Assembly (NCBI GenBank): GCA_008012315.1
Contig: SSEL01000053.1
Coordinates: 1-64,000 of the forward strand
Length of the DNA stretch: 64,000 bases
Direction: 5' to 3'
Source: Rhodospirillaceae bacterium
Lineage (GTDB): Bacteria; Pseudomonadota; Alphaproteobacteria; Dongiales; Dongiaceae
A program made the translations under genes and the position numbers. Numbering within the stretch: position 1 is the first letter of the stretch; every line of letters starts with the position of its first letter. The notes under the pieces are model-generated. The model did not search any database, was not told the origin of the DNA, and worked only from the letters and a program-made list of their open reading frames with translations. Below, piece after piece: positions 1 through 9,466 of the stretch.

Positions 1-293
1 GAGCGGATAAGCTCCATGACCAGGCCACGGTCGAGATGGACCCGTTCGCCCCGGACATCGGCACCGGCTTTTTTCCAGTCGTCGAGCGCGATCGGGTCGC
101 GAAAGATGACGCCCACATCCTCCAAGATCGCCATTGATGCTTCGTGAATCCGCTCGATCTGGTTCGAGGTCATCGGCTCCACGACCGGCAATCCGTTTCG
201 CAGGGTGGGAAGCATGTCGAAGTTGGGCGCCGTCCGAGTGGCGCGGCGCGCATCCCGGCCGGCTCGTCTTGTCGGGTTTTCTTGCACTGTCAC
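1..293 (-). CDS. MttB-family (trimethylamine methyltransferase-like) protein, N-terminal part, cut by the window edge
   Basis: Only the first 97 or so codons are in the window, and the frame is open to base 1. The start is a GTG at 293 with GGAGG five bases upstream; no ATG fits as well. The N-terminus has the basic RR-x-GR-x-ARR-x-R stretch, followed by an IERIHEASMAILEDVGV-like segment. Both are typical of non-pyrrolysine MttB homologues in Alphaproteobacteria. Such proteins move a methyl group from betaine-type quaternary amines to a corrinoid protein. The substrate cannot be told from this fragment, and whether the Pyl codon is present lies outside the window. It diverges from the LysR gene and sits beside amine oxidation and betaine uptake genes, which supports a quaternary-amine role by inference. 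Confidence 0.8.
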   Translation of the reverse strand, partial: MTVQENPTRRAGRDARRATRTAPNFDMLPTLRNGLPVVEPMTSNQIERIHEASMAILEDVGVIFRDPIALDDWKKAGADVRGERVHLDRGLVMELIR

Positions 294-482
294 GCCAACC
301 TCCAGTCGCTTGGAAAAAGATGGGTTTCGGATATGCCGGTGAAAAGACACGTCACGGCTCTTCGCCCCTATACCGCTCAGACTATTGCTGGAGACGCGGC
401 ATGACCTACGGCAAAAGTTTCACGCGCCGGTTTACTAAAGCGCCGTCCATTCACATCTCTCTGTTTTGAAAAGCTGCCCGCC

Positions 483-1397
483 ATGGTTCGCCGGTACTAT
501 GACCTTCCATCCCTGACTGCGTTGGCGATTTTTGAAGCGGCCGCACGTCACATGTCATTCAAACTTGCGGCTGCGGAACTCAATGTTACACCGGGTGCCG
601 TCAGCAAGCAGATCAAGGCGATTGAGGATGAACTCGGCATGCCGCTGTTTACGCGGCTAGGAACCCGGGTTGCCCTCACCAATGCCGGGGAAGACTTATA
701 TGGCGTGCTTTCCAGCAGTTTTTCCAGGGCATCCGAGGTCGTCCGGACGATCAAACGCGGCGATCGGTCGAGGAATGTGACGATCGCCTGTACAGACGCA
801 TTTGCCACGTTCTGGCTCATCCCCCGGATGGGGGATTTCTGGGAGCGTTTCCCAGACATAACGGTCGATCACCTGATATCGGATAATCCGCGGGACTATC
901 GGCGCGCGGAGGTCGAGCTGCGGATCCGGTACGGGCTGGGAGCCTGGACCGATGAGACCGCCGAACTGTTATTCGATGAAACAATCTATCCCGTCTGCGG
1001 ATCGGGATTTGCAACAACGCACCGGGATGCGACGGCGGAAACCCTGCCGGATCTGCCGCTGCTGCATGTGGACTGGGTCGATCCGGAATGGTCTGATTGG
1101 GATGAAGTGTTCCGCCGCGCGAAAATTCCGCATGGACCTAACAAAGGCCGGCGCTTCGGCAAGTTCAGCGTCGCTCTCCAGGCCGCGCAGGCCGATCAGG
1201 GCGTCGCAGTCGGCTGGCACAGGTTGGTCCGCCCCCTGATGCATGACACAAGGCTCGTCAAGCTTACCGATCTGGAGATGCCGGCGCCGGGGGGTTATTA
1301 CCTCACCTGGAACGACAGGCGGGCTTTGTCTCCGGCTGCGGATACATTGCGCGCCTGGCTGCGGGAAATGGCGGAGCAGGAGCGCCAGACTTTCTGA
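483..1397 (+). CDS. LysR-type transcriptional regulator, GcvA-like
   Basis: A 304-residue protein of normal LysR length. The winged helix-turn-helix occupies about residues 8-66 (LPSLTALAIFEAAARHMSFK, then a recognition helix with GAVSKQIKAIE). A substrate-binding domain follows from about residue 95. The N-terminal LPSLxALxxFEAAARHxSF pattern is that of the GcvA branch. It lies between the MttB-type gene (minus) and the amine oxidase gene (minus, ending two bases after this stop), so it is the obvious candidate regulator of the amine-catabolic block. The ligand is unknown. The divergent 189-bp gap before the start would hold the operator; I could not pick a convincing T-N11-A site. Confidence 0.9.
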   Translation: MVRRYYDLPSLTALAIFEAAARHMSFKLAAAELNVTPGAVSKQIKAIEDELGMPLFTRLGTRVALTNAGEDLYGVLSSSFSRASEVVRTIKRGDRSRNVTIACTDAFATFWLIPRMGDFWERFPDITVDHLISDNPRDYRRAEVELRIRYGLGAWTDETAELLFDETIYPVCGSGFATTHRDATAETLPDLPLLHVDWVDPEWSDWDEVFRRAKIPHGPNKGRRFGKFSVALQAAQADQGVAVGWHRLVRPLMHDTRLVKLTDLEMPAPGGYYLTWNDRRALSPAADTLRAWLREMAEQERQTF

Positions 1398-1398
1398 G

Positions 1399-2724
1399 TC
1401 AGAGCTCCCGTCCAGCGCGTTTTTGCACCCACCAGAGCTTCGCCTTGGCTCCCCAGGTCATCAGCGGTTCCGGGTAGAGCTTTTCCGGAGCGGCCTCGGC
1501 CAGGACGTCCTCCACCAACGGTTCCCTGGTGCCGGCAGCGAGATCGGCGGCAAGCTTGCCGTATAAAGTGCCTTTCACCGTCCCTAGCCCATTGCAGCAG
1601 CAAGCGGCATAAACCCGCGTTTCAATCTCGCCGAAGGCCGGCACCGCGTTGAGCGACAGGCACAGATGACCACCCCAGCGATACTCCTGGGCCCCATTTT
1701 TCAGCGTCGGAAAACGTGCCGCGAAAGAAAGATCATGGGACTCGCCGATGCTGTCGATCTGCTGCTCCGAGGTCTGCATGTCCGGGTTATAGGTAAATGT
1801 ATTGCGGACCACGATCCGGCCCTCCGCAATCCGCCTGATCGTGGAGCCCATGGGATCGGCCGGAATCAACCCCCAGGCGTTCTCGCCACCCAAGGTTCTC
1901 ATTTCCACGGCGGAAAGCTGGCGTGTCATGCTGGCAAAGGTGAAGATGTGCATCAAACGGCGGCGAAAGAAGCCGAAGTTCTCGACATGGCCGTTATTGG
2001 CCAGGATGAGCCGCGGTGTGCGAATTTCACCTTTGGCCGTGGTGACGATGTGCTCGGTCCCGGTTTCGATCGACAGGGCAGGCGTTTCTTCAAAGATGTC
2101 CACGGCGCTTGAAAGACCCTGCGCCACCCCGCGTATATAGGCGGCGGGCTGGATCATGACGGTTCCGGGCGTGAAAGTGCCGCCGACATAGAAGGCCGTT
2201 CCCGTCAGGCGCCGCATGGCATCGGCATCCAGATGCTCGAAGGGCTCCTTCAAGTGGGCGAGATGCTTTTCGAACTGGGCTAAGGCATCGAGGCCCCGGT
2301 TCGTTGCTGCGCCGTGATATTTGCCGGCACGAACGAAATGCGCCGCGAGGCCATATTCCTCGGCAGCCCCGGCGGCAAAATCGATGCCGGCGCGGTTCAT
2401 GCGAATCTGTTTGAGATCATGCTCCAAGCCGCCGGCATAGGTTTCACTGGAAAGCTCGTGCGGCAGATCGATCATGAATCCCGAATTGCGGCCTGCGGCG
2501 CCCCATCCGATACGCTGGGCCTCCAGCACGGCAATGCGATCGCCCGGCGCGAGCTGAGATAATCTGCGCGCGGCAGAGAGACCGGCGAAGCCGGCGCCGA
2601 TGATCACCCAGTCGGCTTTTTGCCGGCCTTCCAGAATCCGGGGCGGCGCGGGGGCGGGCAGCAACCGATACCAGCCCGAGCCCCTGAGATCACCCGGTAT
2701 GCGACGAGCCGTTCGAACGCTCAT
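1399..2724 (-). CDS. FAD-dependent amine oxidoreductase (DadA/PuuB-like)
   Basis: A 441-residue flavoprotein. The dinucleotide-binding motif VIIGAGFAGLSAARRL lies near residues 40-55, followed by an acidic end to the second strand (VLEAQ). GAAGRNSGF near residue 75 is typical of the DAO family branch that includes gamma-glutamylputrescine oxidase PuuB and sarcosine oxidases. A C-terminal GLGTVKGTLYGK segment completes the FAD site. It probably oxidises a secondary or tertiary amine to an imine, releasing an aldehyde. It is followed upstream by the aldehyde dehydrogenase gene (8-bp gap), and together they would form an oxidase-dehydrogenase pair. The exact amine is not readable from sequence. 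Confidence 0.85.
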   Translation of the reverse strand: MSVRTARRIPGDLRGSGWYRLLPAPAPPRILEGRQKADWVIIGAGFAGLSAARRLSQLAPGDRIAVLEAQRIGWGAAGRNSGFMIDLPHELSSETYAGGLEHDLKQIRMNRAGIDFAAGAAEEYGLAAHFVRAGKYHGAATNRGLDALAQFEKHLAHLKEPFEHLDADAMRRLTGTAFYVGGTFTPGTVMIQPAAYIRGVAQGLSSAVDIFEETPALSIETGTEHIVTTAKGEIRTPRLILANNGHVENFGFFRRRLMHIFTFASMTRQLSAVEMRTLGGENAWGLIPADPMGSTIRRIAEGRIVVRNTFTYNPDMQTSEQQIDSIGESHDLSFAARFPTLKNGAQEYRWGGHLCLSLNAVPAFGEIETRVYAACCCNGLGTVKGTLYGKLAADLAAGTREPLVEDVLAEAAPEKLYPEPLMTWGAKAKLWWVQKRAGREL

Positions 2725-2732
2725 GTGAAATG

Positions 2733-4259
2733 TCAGTCGAGGGTCCGGGTCGGCCGCGGATCAGAGATGTCGGCCCAGATCGTCTTCAGTTCCGTATACT
2801 GGTCATGCGCATGAAGCGACTTATCCCGGCCGCCGAAACCTGAAAGCTTGAACCCGCCGAACGGCGTGGTGACATCGCCCTCGCCATAGCAGTTGATCGT
2901 CACGGTGCCGGCGCGGATATCTCGCGCCATCCTCTGGGCCCGGCCGCCATTGGCGGTGAAGATCGAGGCGGTCAAGCCGTAGGAGGTATCGTTCGCGACC
3001 CGCACGGCCTCATCAGCGCTGGCAACGGAGATGATGGACAGGACGGGGCCGAAGATCTCTTCGCGGGCGATCGTCATGTCGGCACGGACATTGTCGAAAA
3101 TCGTCGGCTCGATGAAATACCCTTGCCCCAGGGGATGCGCGTTCCCGCCGGCAATGACCTTTGCGCCTTCCGCCTTGCCCTTGCCGATATAACCCATGAC
3201 CTTGTCGAATTGCTCCTTGGACACGATCGCGCCGAGGCGGTTGGCGGGGTCGAGCGGATCGCCGAGGGGCCAATCGCGCAATTTGACCAGAATCTGTTCG
3301 ACGAGCTTATCCTTGATCTTCTCGTGGACGATCAGCTTGGAGTTCGACGAGCAATTCTCCCCCATGTTCCAGAAAACCGCCTGGGTCGCATGCCGGGCGA
3401 CAACATCCAGGCATTCCGCATCATCCAGGACGATGCAGGGATTTTTCCCGCCGCATTCGAGCATGATGCGCTTGAGGTTGCTCTTCGCCGAGTATTCAAG
3501 GAATTTTCGGCCGATCTCGGTCGAGCCGGTGAAGGCGACCATATCGACATCGGCATGCAAGCCAAGCTCGCGGCCGGTGATCTCGCCCGGCCCGGTAACG
3601 ATTTGCAGCACACCTTCAGGGATGCCGGCTTCATGGGCAAGTTCCGCAAGACGCAAGGCCGTCATGTTGGTCTGCTCGGCCGGCTTCACGATCACCGAAT
3701 TGCCAGTCGCCAATGCCGGTCCCAGCTTCCAGGCCAGCATCAGAATCGGAAAATTCCAGGGCAGAACGCAAGCGACCACGCCGAGCGGCTGACGGACGAT
3801 CATCGAGACGACGTTGTCACCGGATGGTGAGGTCTGCCCGTAGATCTTGTCGGCCGCCTCGGCATGCCATTCGAGGCAATGGATCGCCTCGGGAATGTCG
3901 ACGGTCACGACGTCATAGATCGGCTTTCCGCTTTCCAGCGTTTCGAGCACCGCGAGCTCATGGGCATATTTTTCCATCAGCCGGGCAAGGCGGCGCATCA
4001 CGCGCTTGCGGTCGGTCGGATGTGCTCGCGACCAGGCGCCGTTCTGAAACGCGCGCCGCGCCTTTTCCACGGCAAGGTCCACGTCCTGCTTCTTGCAGGA
4101 CGCGATCTTGGCCAAAATGTCACCAGTCGCCGGATTGATCGTGTCGAAGGTTCCGCCCTCAATGGCAGGCGTCGATTTTCCACCAATGACGGCATTGGCG
4201 GGAAGGGTCAGGCTTCGGGCGAGAGCCTTATATTCATCATGCGTTAAAAGCGACGACAT
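2733..4259 (-). CDS. NAD(P)-dependent aldehyde dehydrogenase (PuuC-like)
   Basis: 508 residues, normal for the ALDH superfamily. Visible are the PWNFP cofactor segment, FTGSTEIGRKF, the glutamate motif LECGGKNP, the catalytic-cysteine region MGENCSSNSK, and EEIFGPVLS. The start at 4259 is preferred over an in-frame start at 4286 because GGAAGAGA sits about ten bases upstream of it. The start overlaps the end of the DHDPS-family gene by 23 bp, implying translational coupling. It likely oxidises the aldehyde made by the neighbouring FAD oxidase; betaine aldehyde or trimethylaminobutyraldehyde type substrates are possible but unproven. Confidence 0.9.
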   Translation of the reverse strand: MSSLLTHDEYKALARSLTLPANAVIGGKSTPAIEGGTFDTINPATGDILAKIASCKKQDVDLAVEKARRAFQNGAWSRAHPTDRKRVMRRLARLMEKYAHELAVLETLESGKPIYDVVTVDIPEAIHCLEWHAEAADKIYGQTSPSGDNVVSMIVRQPLGVVACVLPWNFPILMLAWKLGPALATGNSVIVKPAEQTNMTALRLAELAHEAGIPEGVLQIVTGPGEITGRELGLHADVDMVAFTGSTEIGRKFLEYSAKSNLKRIMLECGGKNPCIVLDDAECLDVVARHATQAVFWNMGENCSSNSKLIVHEKIKDKLVEQILVKLRDWPLGDPLDPANRLGAIVSKEQFDKVMGYIGKGKAEGAKVIAGGNAHPLGQGYFIEPTIFDNVRADMTIAREEIFGPVLSIISVASADEAVRVANDTSYGLTASIFTANGGRAQRMARDIRAGTVTINCYGEGDVTTPFGGFKLSGFGGRDKSLHAHDQYTELKTIWADISDPRPTRTLD

Positions 4260-5181
4260 TCTGCGGTCTCTTCCTGCTGGAGTCATTTTCGATGGAAGCG
4301 ATGACGGATTTCAGCGTGCGGATGGTCTCTTCGAGCTCCCGCTTCTGCTCATCCTCCAGTCCGCGCATAGGCTTTCGGACTGGCCCCGCTGGCAACCCGG
4401 CGAGCTCGCATCCGAATTTGATGCTCTGAACGAACTTGCCACCTTGTTCCAGGGCACGCATGAGCGGCAGAAGCGCCGACATGATTTTCCGACCCTTCTC
4501 GAAATCCTTCTCAACCGCGCAAGCGTTGTAGAGCGCGATATGCTCTTCGGGCAGGCAGTTCCCCGCGCCGCAGACCCAACCTTTGGCACCCCAGGCGAAG
4601 AATTCGAGCGCCTGGTCATCCATGCCGCAAAAAAGATCGATATGCGGATAGTCGCGCGCCAGGGCATGAAGATGGTTGATGCTGCCGCTCGATTCCTTGA
4701 TCGCGCAGAAATTCTTGCTCCGACCGACCCGATCCAGAAATTCGGTATCCATATGCGTTCCGGTACGGCCGGGATAATTGTAAAGCATGATCGGCAGGCC
4801 GGCTTCCCGGTCGATCGCCAGCGCATGGTTGGCAAGCTCCAGCTGGGTCGGCACGGCATAATAGGGCGAGCCGATCAGGATGCCGTCGAACTTCAGGTCG
4901 CGGGCGATCAAGGCGTAATCGATGCAGTCTTCTGTCCTAATCGCGCCGACGCCGGCGATGAGCGGAATTTTGCCCTTCGCGGTGGTGGAGGCCAGCTTCA
5001 GCAATCCGATCCGCTCGTCCCGGGATTGGGCGTAATACTCGCCGGTAGTCCCGCCGATGACGATGCCGTGCACGCCGGCGCCGATCAGGTGCTCCATCAT
5101 GACGACGAAGCCTTCGCGATCGATCGAGCCATCGTCGTGAAAGGGGGTGATGACCGGTGGAATGATGCCTCTGAATGACAT
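4237..5181 (-). CDS. Dihydrodipicolinate synthase/N-acetylneuraminate lyase family aldolase
   Basis: A 314-residue TIM-barrel class I aldolase. The start MSFRGIIPPVITPF is typical. The GTTGEYY substrate carboxylate motif lies near residue 45, the tyrosine in YNYPGRTG near residue 139, and the Schiff-base lysine in FCAIKESSG near residue 167. The catalytic set is therefore intact. Being first in a minus-strand set with the aldehyde dehydrogenase and FAD oxidase suggests a catabolic role, either aldol cleavage or a dehydratase reaction, rather than lysine synthesis. The physiological substrate is not known. Confidence 0.85.
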   Translation of the reverse strand: MSFRGIIPPVITPFHDDGSIDREGFVVMMEHLIGAGVHGIVIGGTTGEYYAQSRDERIGLLKLASTTAKGKIPLIAGVGAIRTEDCIDYALIARDLKFDGILIGSPYYAVPTQLELANHALAIDREAGLPIMLYNYPGRTGTHMDTEFLDRVGRSKNFCAIKESSGSINHLHALARDYPHIDLFCGMDDQALEFFAWGAKGWVCGAGNCLPEEHIALYNACAVEKDFEKGRKIMSALLPLMRALEQGGKFVQSIKFGCELAGLPAGPVRKPMRGLEDEQKRELEETIRTLKSVIASIENDSSRKRPQNVVAFNA

Positions 5182-5364
5182 GGAAAGCCCCGCTGGAAGT
5201 CACGGAATGCAGCGACTCTAGCGAAAAGCCCGGTTCCGGACAGTCGATATAAAGTAAATCGGCAGGCTACTTTTTTGCATCGGCGATTCAACGGGAAGCC
5301 GTGCTAACCCTAGTAGAAATCAAAATCGGCCAATACCGAAAAACCAAAAAAGGGGAGACTGAAC

Positions 5365-6306
5365 ATGAGCAAATTGCACTGGGCGACGGACCACCATCTT
5401 CAGCTGGGCATGACGTCCCGGCGGACATTCCTGAAAGCGGGTGGCGCCGCTGCGCTGGCCGCGGGCGGCCTGGCACGGGGTGCCCTGGCCGACGCCTCGC
5501 GGCCTATCGTCTATGCCTATGCCAACTGGTCGGATGCGCTGGCGATCACCTATGTCGGCAAGAAGCTGATCGAGGACAATTTCGGCTACAAGGTACAGCC
5601 ACTTCAAGGTGAAGCGGCGGTGATCTATGCATCACTGCAGTCGGGCAAGGTCGATTGCTACTCGGTCGGCTATATGCAGGGCATGGGGCCCTTGAAGGGG
5701 GAATACAAGGGCGGGCAGGCCGAATATGTCGAGCGGGTCAAGGACTCGATCGAGATTGTCGGCGTCGCCGAAGGTCCGATGACCCAAGGCTTAGCCGTAC
5801 CGGAATATGTGACGATCGACAGCATCGACCAGTTGAATGACAACGCCGATAAGTTCAAGGGCGGCATCATTGGGATCGATGCCGGTTCCGGCCTGATGCA
5901 TGCCGCCGACGACACGGTGAAGGCATACGATCTGAAGCTCAAACTCGTCCCCGGCAGCGAAGCGGCGATGGAAGCTGCTTTCCAGCGTGCCTATACGCGG
6001 AAGGAGTGGATCGTCGTGACGACATGGGAGCCGCTTCCCATGTGGACCCAGTACAAAATGAGGTATCTCAAGGACCCCAAGAAGACGATGATGGAAGAGC
6101 CGTTCAACTGCTTCCACATCGTTCGAAACGATTTCAAGACGAATTTCCCGAAAGCCCATGACTTCTTCAAAAAGTTCCACATCCCGAACAATGAAGAGGC
6201 CCGGATCATGGCCTGGATCGACAAGGGAATGAAGCCCGAGGACGCGGCGGCCAAGTGGATCGACGAAAGCAAGGGCAAGGGCCTCATCGAGGAGTGGATC
6301 GCCTAG
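5365..6306 (+). CDS. Glycine betaine-type ABC transporter substrate-binding protein with Tat signal
   Basis: A 313-residue OpuAC-family periplasmic protein. A twin-arginine signal (SRRTFLKAGG near residues 18-27, then an Ala/Gly-rich core and ALADA) means folded export by Tat, which is less common for this family. Tryptophans in ANWSDA (residues 51-56) and TTWEPLPMW are candidate aromatic-cage residues for a quaternary ammonium group. The gene diverges from the aldolase gene and leads a binding protein-ATPase-permease operon. A strong intercistronic stem-loop follows it. Specificity could be glycine betaine, carnitine, choline or another betaine. Confidence 0.9.
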   Translation: MSKLHWATDHHLQLGMTSRRTFLKAGGAAALAAGGLARGALADASRPIVYAYANWSDALAITYVGKKLIEDNFGYKVQPLQGEAAVIYASLQSGKVDCYSVGYMQGMGPLKGEYKGGQAEYVERVKDSIEIVGVAEGPMTQGLAVPEYVTIDSIDQLNDNADKFKGGIIGIDAGSGLMHAADDTVKAYDLKLKLVPGSEAAMEAAFQRAYTRKEWIVVTTWEPLPMWTQYKMRYLKDPKKTMMEEPFNCFHIVRNDFKTNFPKAHDFFKKFHIPNNEEARIMAWIDKGMKPEDAAAKWIDESKGKGLIEEWIA

Positions 6307-6324
6307 TTCCGGTTGGTGTGAATC

Positions 6325-6360
6325 GAATACGGGGCGGGCGAAAGCCCTGTCCCCGTATTC
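6325..6360 (+). promoter_or_regulatory. Intercistronic stem-loop between binding protein and ATPase genes
   Basis: GAATACGGGG (6325-6334) pairs perfectly with CCCCGTATTC (6351-6360). An inner GGGC/GCCC pairing and a GAAA loop extend it. There is no following T-run, so it is not a standard intrinsic terminator. Its position just after the binding-protein gene fits a 3' mRNA-stabilising or partial-termination hairpin that raises binding-protein levels over ATPase and permease. Confidence 0.6.
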
Positions 6361-6387
6361 CATCCTGCGTAGATTGAGGAGCGCATC

Positions 6388-7638
6388 ATGGAGTCAAGCG
6401 AACTCGCCATCGAGATCAGGGATCTCTATAAGCTCTATGGGCCGAAGCCCGAAGCGGCCCTGGGCCATATACGGTCGCGGAGCATGCGCCCAGAGGATTC
6501 AGGCCATTTCGTTGCTCTGAACAATGTCAACCTGGCGATCGAACCCGGCAAGATATGCGTGATCATGGGGCTCTCCGGCAGCGGCAAGTCAACGCTTCTC
6601 CGGTGCATCAATCGCCTCATCGATCCGACCGGCGGACAGATCTTTATCCAGGGCCACGAGATCACGCATGCCAGCACAAAGGAATTGCGACGGATTCGCT
6701 CCTCGAAGATCAGCATGGTCTTTCAGCATTTCGCGCTCCTTCCGCATATGACCGTACTCGACAATGTTGCCTTCGGGCTGCGTATCGCGGGCATTTCGCG
6801 CAAGGAACGACGCGACCGCGCGGCGCACGCGCTTGAGCTGGTCGGCTTGTCGGGTTGGAACGATCGAAAGCCGTCCAATCTCAGTGGCGGCATGCGGCAA
6901 CGCGTGGGGCTGGCCCGGGCACTGGTGATGGATACGCCGGTGCTTCTTATGGACGAACCCTTCAGTGCCCTTGACCCGCTGATCCGTGAAGAGATGCAGC
7001 AGGAACTGCTCCGGCTGCAGAACACCTTGAACAAGACGATCGTCTTTGTGACCCATGACCCCAACGAAGCGGCGACGCTTGGAAATCGCATCGCCATCCT
7101 GCTGAAGGGAGAGGTCGTCCAATACGGACGCCCTTTGGATATCGTGATCTCCCCGGCGAACGACTATGTGCGCGACTTCGTTCGCGGCATCAATGTCTTC
7201 AATGTATTGAGCGCCGGCCAGATCGTGGATCCCGCGCGGCCGCCGGTCGTCTTGACCGGAACATCGGTCACCTCACTGCCGATATCGCGGTCGACTGCCG
7301 GACCTGTCGCGGTGACAGACGGGACAGGCCGGATTCTAGGCGTGGTCGAGAAGACGGCCAGCCTGGGCGCATCGGCGGCGGATTGGCAAAGCGCGCTTTC
7401 CCAAGACTATATCCGGATCGCACCCGATCAATTGGTGGCACCGTTCCTGGAGGAATTATCCCGGAACGGCCGTCCGCTGGTCGTCGTCCGGGACGACGAT
7501 TCGCTGGTTGGAGTGGTCACGGGCAGCTCCGTTCTAAAGGCGCTGGCGGCGAATTCCGGCGTCAAAAGCAAGTGTGAAGAGGCCCGGCAGCAGCCGGAAA
7601 GCAAGTCCGCCATGGCTGCCGAACAGCGGGCAGGATAA
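6388..7638 (+). CDS. Glycine betaine/proline-type ABC transporter ATP-binding protein (ProV/OpuAA-like)
   Basis: A 416-residue ATPase. Walker A GLSGSGKST is at about residues 61-69, the signature is LSGGMRQRVGLARAL, and Walker B is VLLMDEPFSALDP. A C-terminal extension from about residue 265 (after DYVRDFVRGINVFNVL) resembles the CBS-pair regulatory region of osmotic ProV proteins, with a conserved GVVTGSS segment. Length and layout match ProV. A GAGG-type ribosome site precedes the ATG. It energises the permease encoded 57 bp downstream. Confidence 0.92.
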   Translation: MESSELAIEIRDLYKLYGPKPEAALGHIRSRSMRPEDSGHFVALNNVNLAIEPGKICVIMGLSGSGKSTLLRCINRLIDPTGGQIFIQGHEITHASTKELRRIRSSKISMVFQHFALLPHMTVLDNVAFGLRIAGISRKERRDRAAHALELVGLSGWNDRKPSNLSGGMRQRVGLARALVMDTPVLLMDEPFSALDPLIREEMQQELLRLQNTLNKTIVFVTHDPNEAATLGNRIAILLKGEVVQYGRPLDIVISPANDYVRDFVRGINVFNVLSAGQIVDPARPPVVLTGTSVTSLPISRSTAGPVAVTDGTGRILGVVEKTASLGASAADWQSALSQDYIRIAPDQLVAPFLEELSRNGRPLVVVRDDDSLVGVVTGSSVLKALAANSGVKSKCEEARQQPESKSAMAAEQRAG

Positions 7639-7695
7639 CGGACGCGATCGGCAAACACGACCACACCGGTCAACGGGCAGGAGGGGATCGAGACG

Positions 7696-8541
7696 ATGGA
7701 TTTCACTGACTTCGCAATGCAGGTCGCCTCCGCGATCGATAATTTCACCAACTATGTTTCGCAGAAATTCGGTGCCGTTTTCGACTTCATTTCCGCCATC
7801 ATTCTTGGCATCAACGATCCGCTGACGGCAGCCCTGAACTTCGTGCCAGCTTGGCTTGTCATCGTGATTGCCGTGATCGGCGGATTTGCGGCCGGGCGCC
7901 TGCCACTGGCCCTTTTGGGCGGGCTTGGCCTTGCCTTCATCCTGGCGATGAACCTTTGGTCGGCGGCCATGGTCACCTTCTCGCTGGTATTGACGGCGGC
8001 TCTCATTTCGCTGGCGATCGGCATTCCCTTAGGCACCCTGATCGCCGAATCGAAGCGTATGAATGCCGTGTTCGAGCCGATACTCGATTTCATGCAGACG
8101 ATGCCCGCTTTCGTTCTGCTGGTGCCGGCGGTGTTTTTCTTCGGCGTCGGCGTCGTCCCCGGCGTCGTTGCAACGATCTTCTTTGCAATGCCGCTGCCGA
8201 TCCGTTTGACCGCCCATGGCCTGAAAATGGTGGAACCGGAGGTGATCGAAGCGGGTGAGGCTTTCGGTGCCAGCCGCATGACGATCCTGTTCTTCATCAA
8301 GCTGCCATTAGCCTTCAAATCGATCATGGCCGGCGTCAATCAATGCATCATGATGTCGCTTTCGATGGTCATCATCGCATCCATGATCGGTGCCGGTGGC
8401 CTCGGTGACGAAATCATCCGGTCGATATCGCGCCTGCAGGTCGGACGGGGTGTCGAGGCGGGTCTGGTGGTCGTGATCCTCGCGATCCTGATCGATCGCT
8501 TCACCCGCCGTATCAGCCAGAAGATCGATCCGACGGCTTAG
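7696..8541 (+). CDS. Glycine betaine/proline-type ABC transporter permease (ProW-like)
   Basis: 281 residues with five to six hydrophobic membrane segments. It has the binding-protein-dependent permease signature EAGEAFGASRMTILFFIKLP (about residues 187-206), which docks to the ATPase. The DFMQTMPAFVLLVP segment is typical of ProW/OpuAB. It completes the three-gene importer. The operon appears to end here: about 150 bp without a gene follow before the convergent SDR gene. Confidence 0.92.
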   Translation: MDFTDFAMQVASAIDNFTNYVSQKFGAVFDFISAIILGINDPLTAALNFVPAWLVIVIAVIGGFAAGRLPLALLGGLGLAFILAMNLWSAAMVTFSLVLTAALISLAIGIPLGTLIAESKRMNAVFEPILDFMQTMPAFVLLVPAVFFFGVGVVPGVVATIFFAMPLPIRLTAHGLKMVEPEVIEAGEAFGASRMTILFFIKLPLAFKSIMAGVNQCIMMSLSMVIIASMIGAGGLGDEIIRSISRLQVGRGVEAGLVVVILAILIDRFTRRISQKIDPTA

Positions 8542-8690
8542 GATAACGATGGCCGCCACCTGTTCCTCGGTTGATGAGTGGCGTGCTGCTGACGGGACAT
8601 GGTGGTTTCGATCAGAAGGATTTCCTGTCGAAACGCTACACGGGAAAATTCGTCCTGATTCCGCCGCGTTGAACCATTAAAGACGGATGT

Positions 8691-9455
8691 TCAACTGACG
8701 GGCAGCGGCAGCTTCTTGGTGCGGCCGCCGTCAACGACATAGACTTGCCCGGTGACGAAGCTGCTTTCATCCGAGGCCAGCCAGACTGCGAGATTGCCGA
8801 CATCCCGAGGTTCGCCGAGGCGCCCGGCGGGGTGCATGGCCAGCAGTTCCCGGCGGACACGGCCACTGTCTTGCATGTTCTCGATATAGGTCTCGCTGAG
8901 ATCCGAGTTGATCCAGCCGGGTGCGATGGCATTGCAGCGGACACCATCGCGCCCATGATCGACGGCTACCGCAGCCGTAAAGCCATGAATCCCCGCTTTC
9001 GAGGCGGAATAGGCAGGATGACCCGGATTGGACGCCAGACCCTCGATCGATCCGATGTTGATGATGCTTCCTCGATGGTGCCGCCTCAGGAACGGCATGG
9101 CCCTCTTCGTCAGCAGGAACGGCGCCTTCAGGTTGATCGCCATCATCTGGTCCCAATCCGCCTCGGACATCTCCTCCACGGTTTTTTCGAACATGATGCC
9201 GGCATTGTTGACCAGGATGTCCAGGCCACCGAATTGCTTGAATATCGCGTCGATGGCCTTGGCAATGTCATCCGGGCGCGCGAGATCCGCTTGGATATAG
9301 ACGGCCTCGTCCCTGACGGATCGATCCTCGGGCGGCGTCCGCTGGATGATGGCCACCCTTGCGCCTTCCTCGAGAAACCGCTGGGTGATGCCCAATCCTA
9401 TCCCGCGTCCACCGCCGGTGACGACGGCAACCTTGCCGGCAAGTCTGCGAACCAT
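8691..9455 (-). CDS. Short-chain dehydrogenase/reductase (SDR)
   Basis: 254 residues, classical SDR. The cofactor motif TGGGRGIG is near residues 12-19, the NNAG motif is in LVNNAGI, and the active site has Ser in NIGSIEG and YSASK (Tyr-x3-Lys). The start MVRRLAGKV at 9455 has GGAGG nine bases upstream. The open frame extends further upstream, but only into the neighbouring SDR read out of frame. It lies 11 bp after the next SDR gene, so the two form an operon. Substrate unknown; an alcohol from the amine-catabolic pathway is possible. Confidence 0.9.
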   Translation of the reverse strand: MVRRLAGKVAVVTGGGRGIGLGITQRFLEEGARVAIIQRTPPEDRSVRDEAVYIQADLARPDDIAKAIDAIFKQFGGLDILVNNAGIMFEKTVEEMSEADWDQMMAINLKAPFLLTKRAMPFLRRHHRGSIINIGSIEGLASNPGHPAYSASKAGIHGFTAAVAVDHGRDGVRCNAIAPGWINSDLSETYIENMQDSGRVRRELLAMHPAGRLGEPRDVGNLAVWLASDESSFVTGQVYVVDGGRTKKLPLPVS

Positions 9456-9466
9456 GATGATCCTCC

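Noticed and set aside
8574-8672. Short plus-strand reading MSGVLLTGHGGFDQ resembling the start of a zinc-type alcohol/quinone dehydrogenase
   Set aside because: Only about 14 residues look similar and nothing follows; too short to support as a pseudogene.
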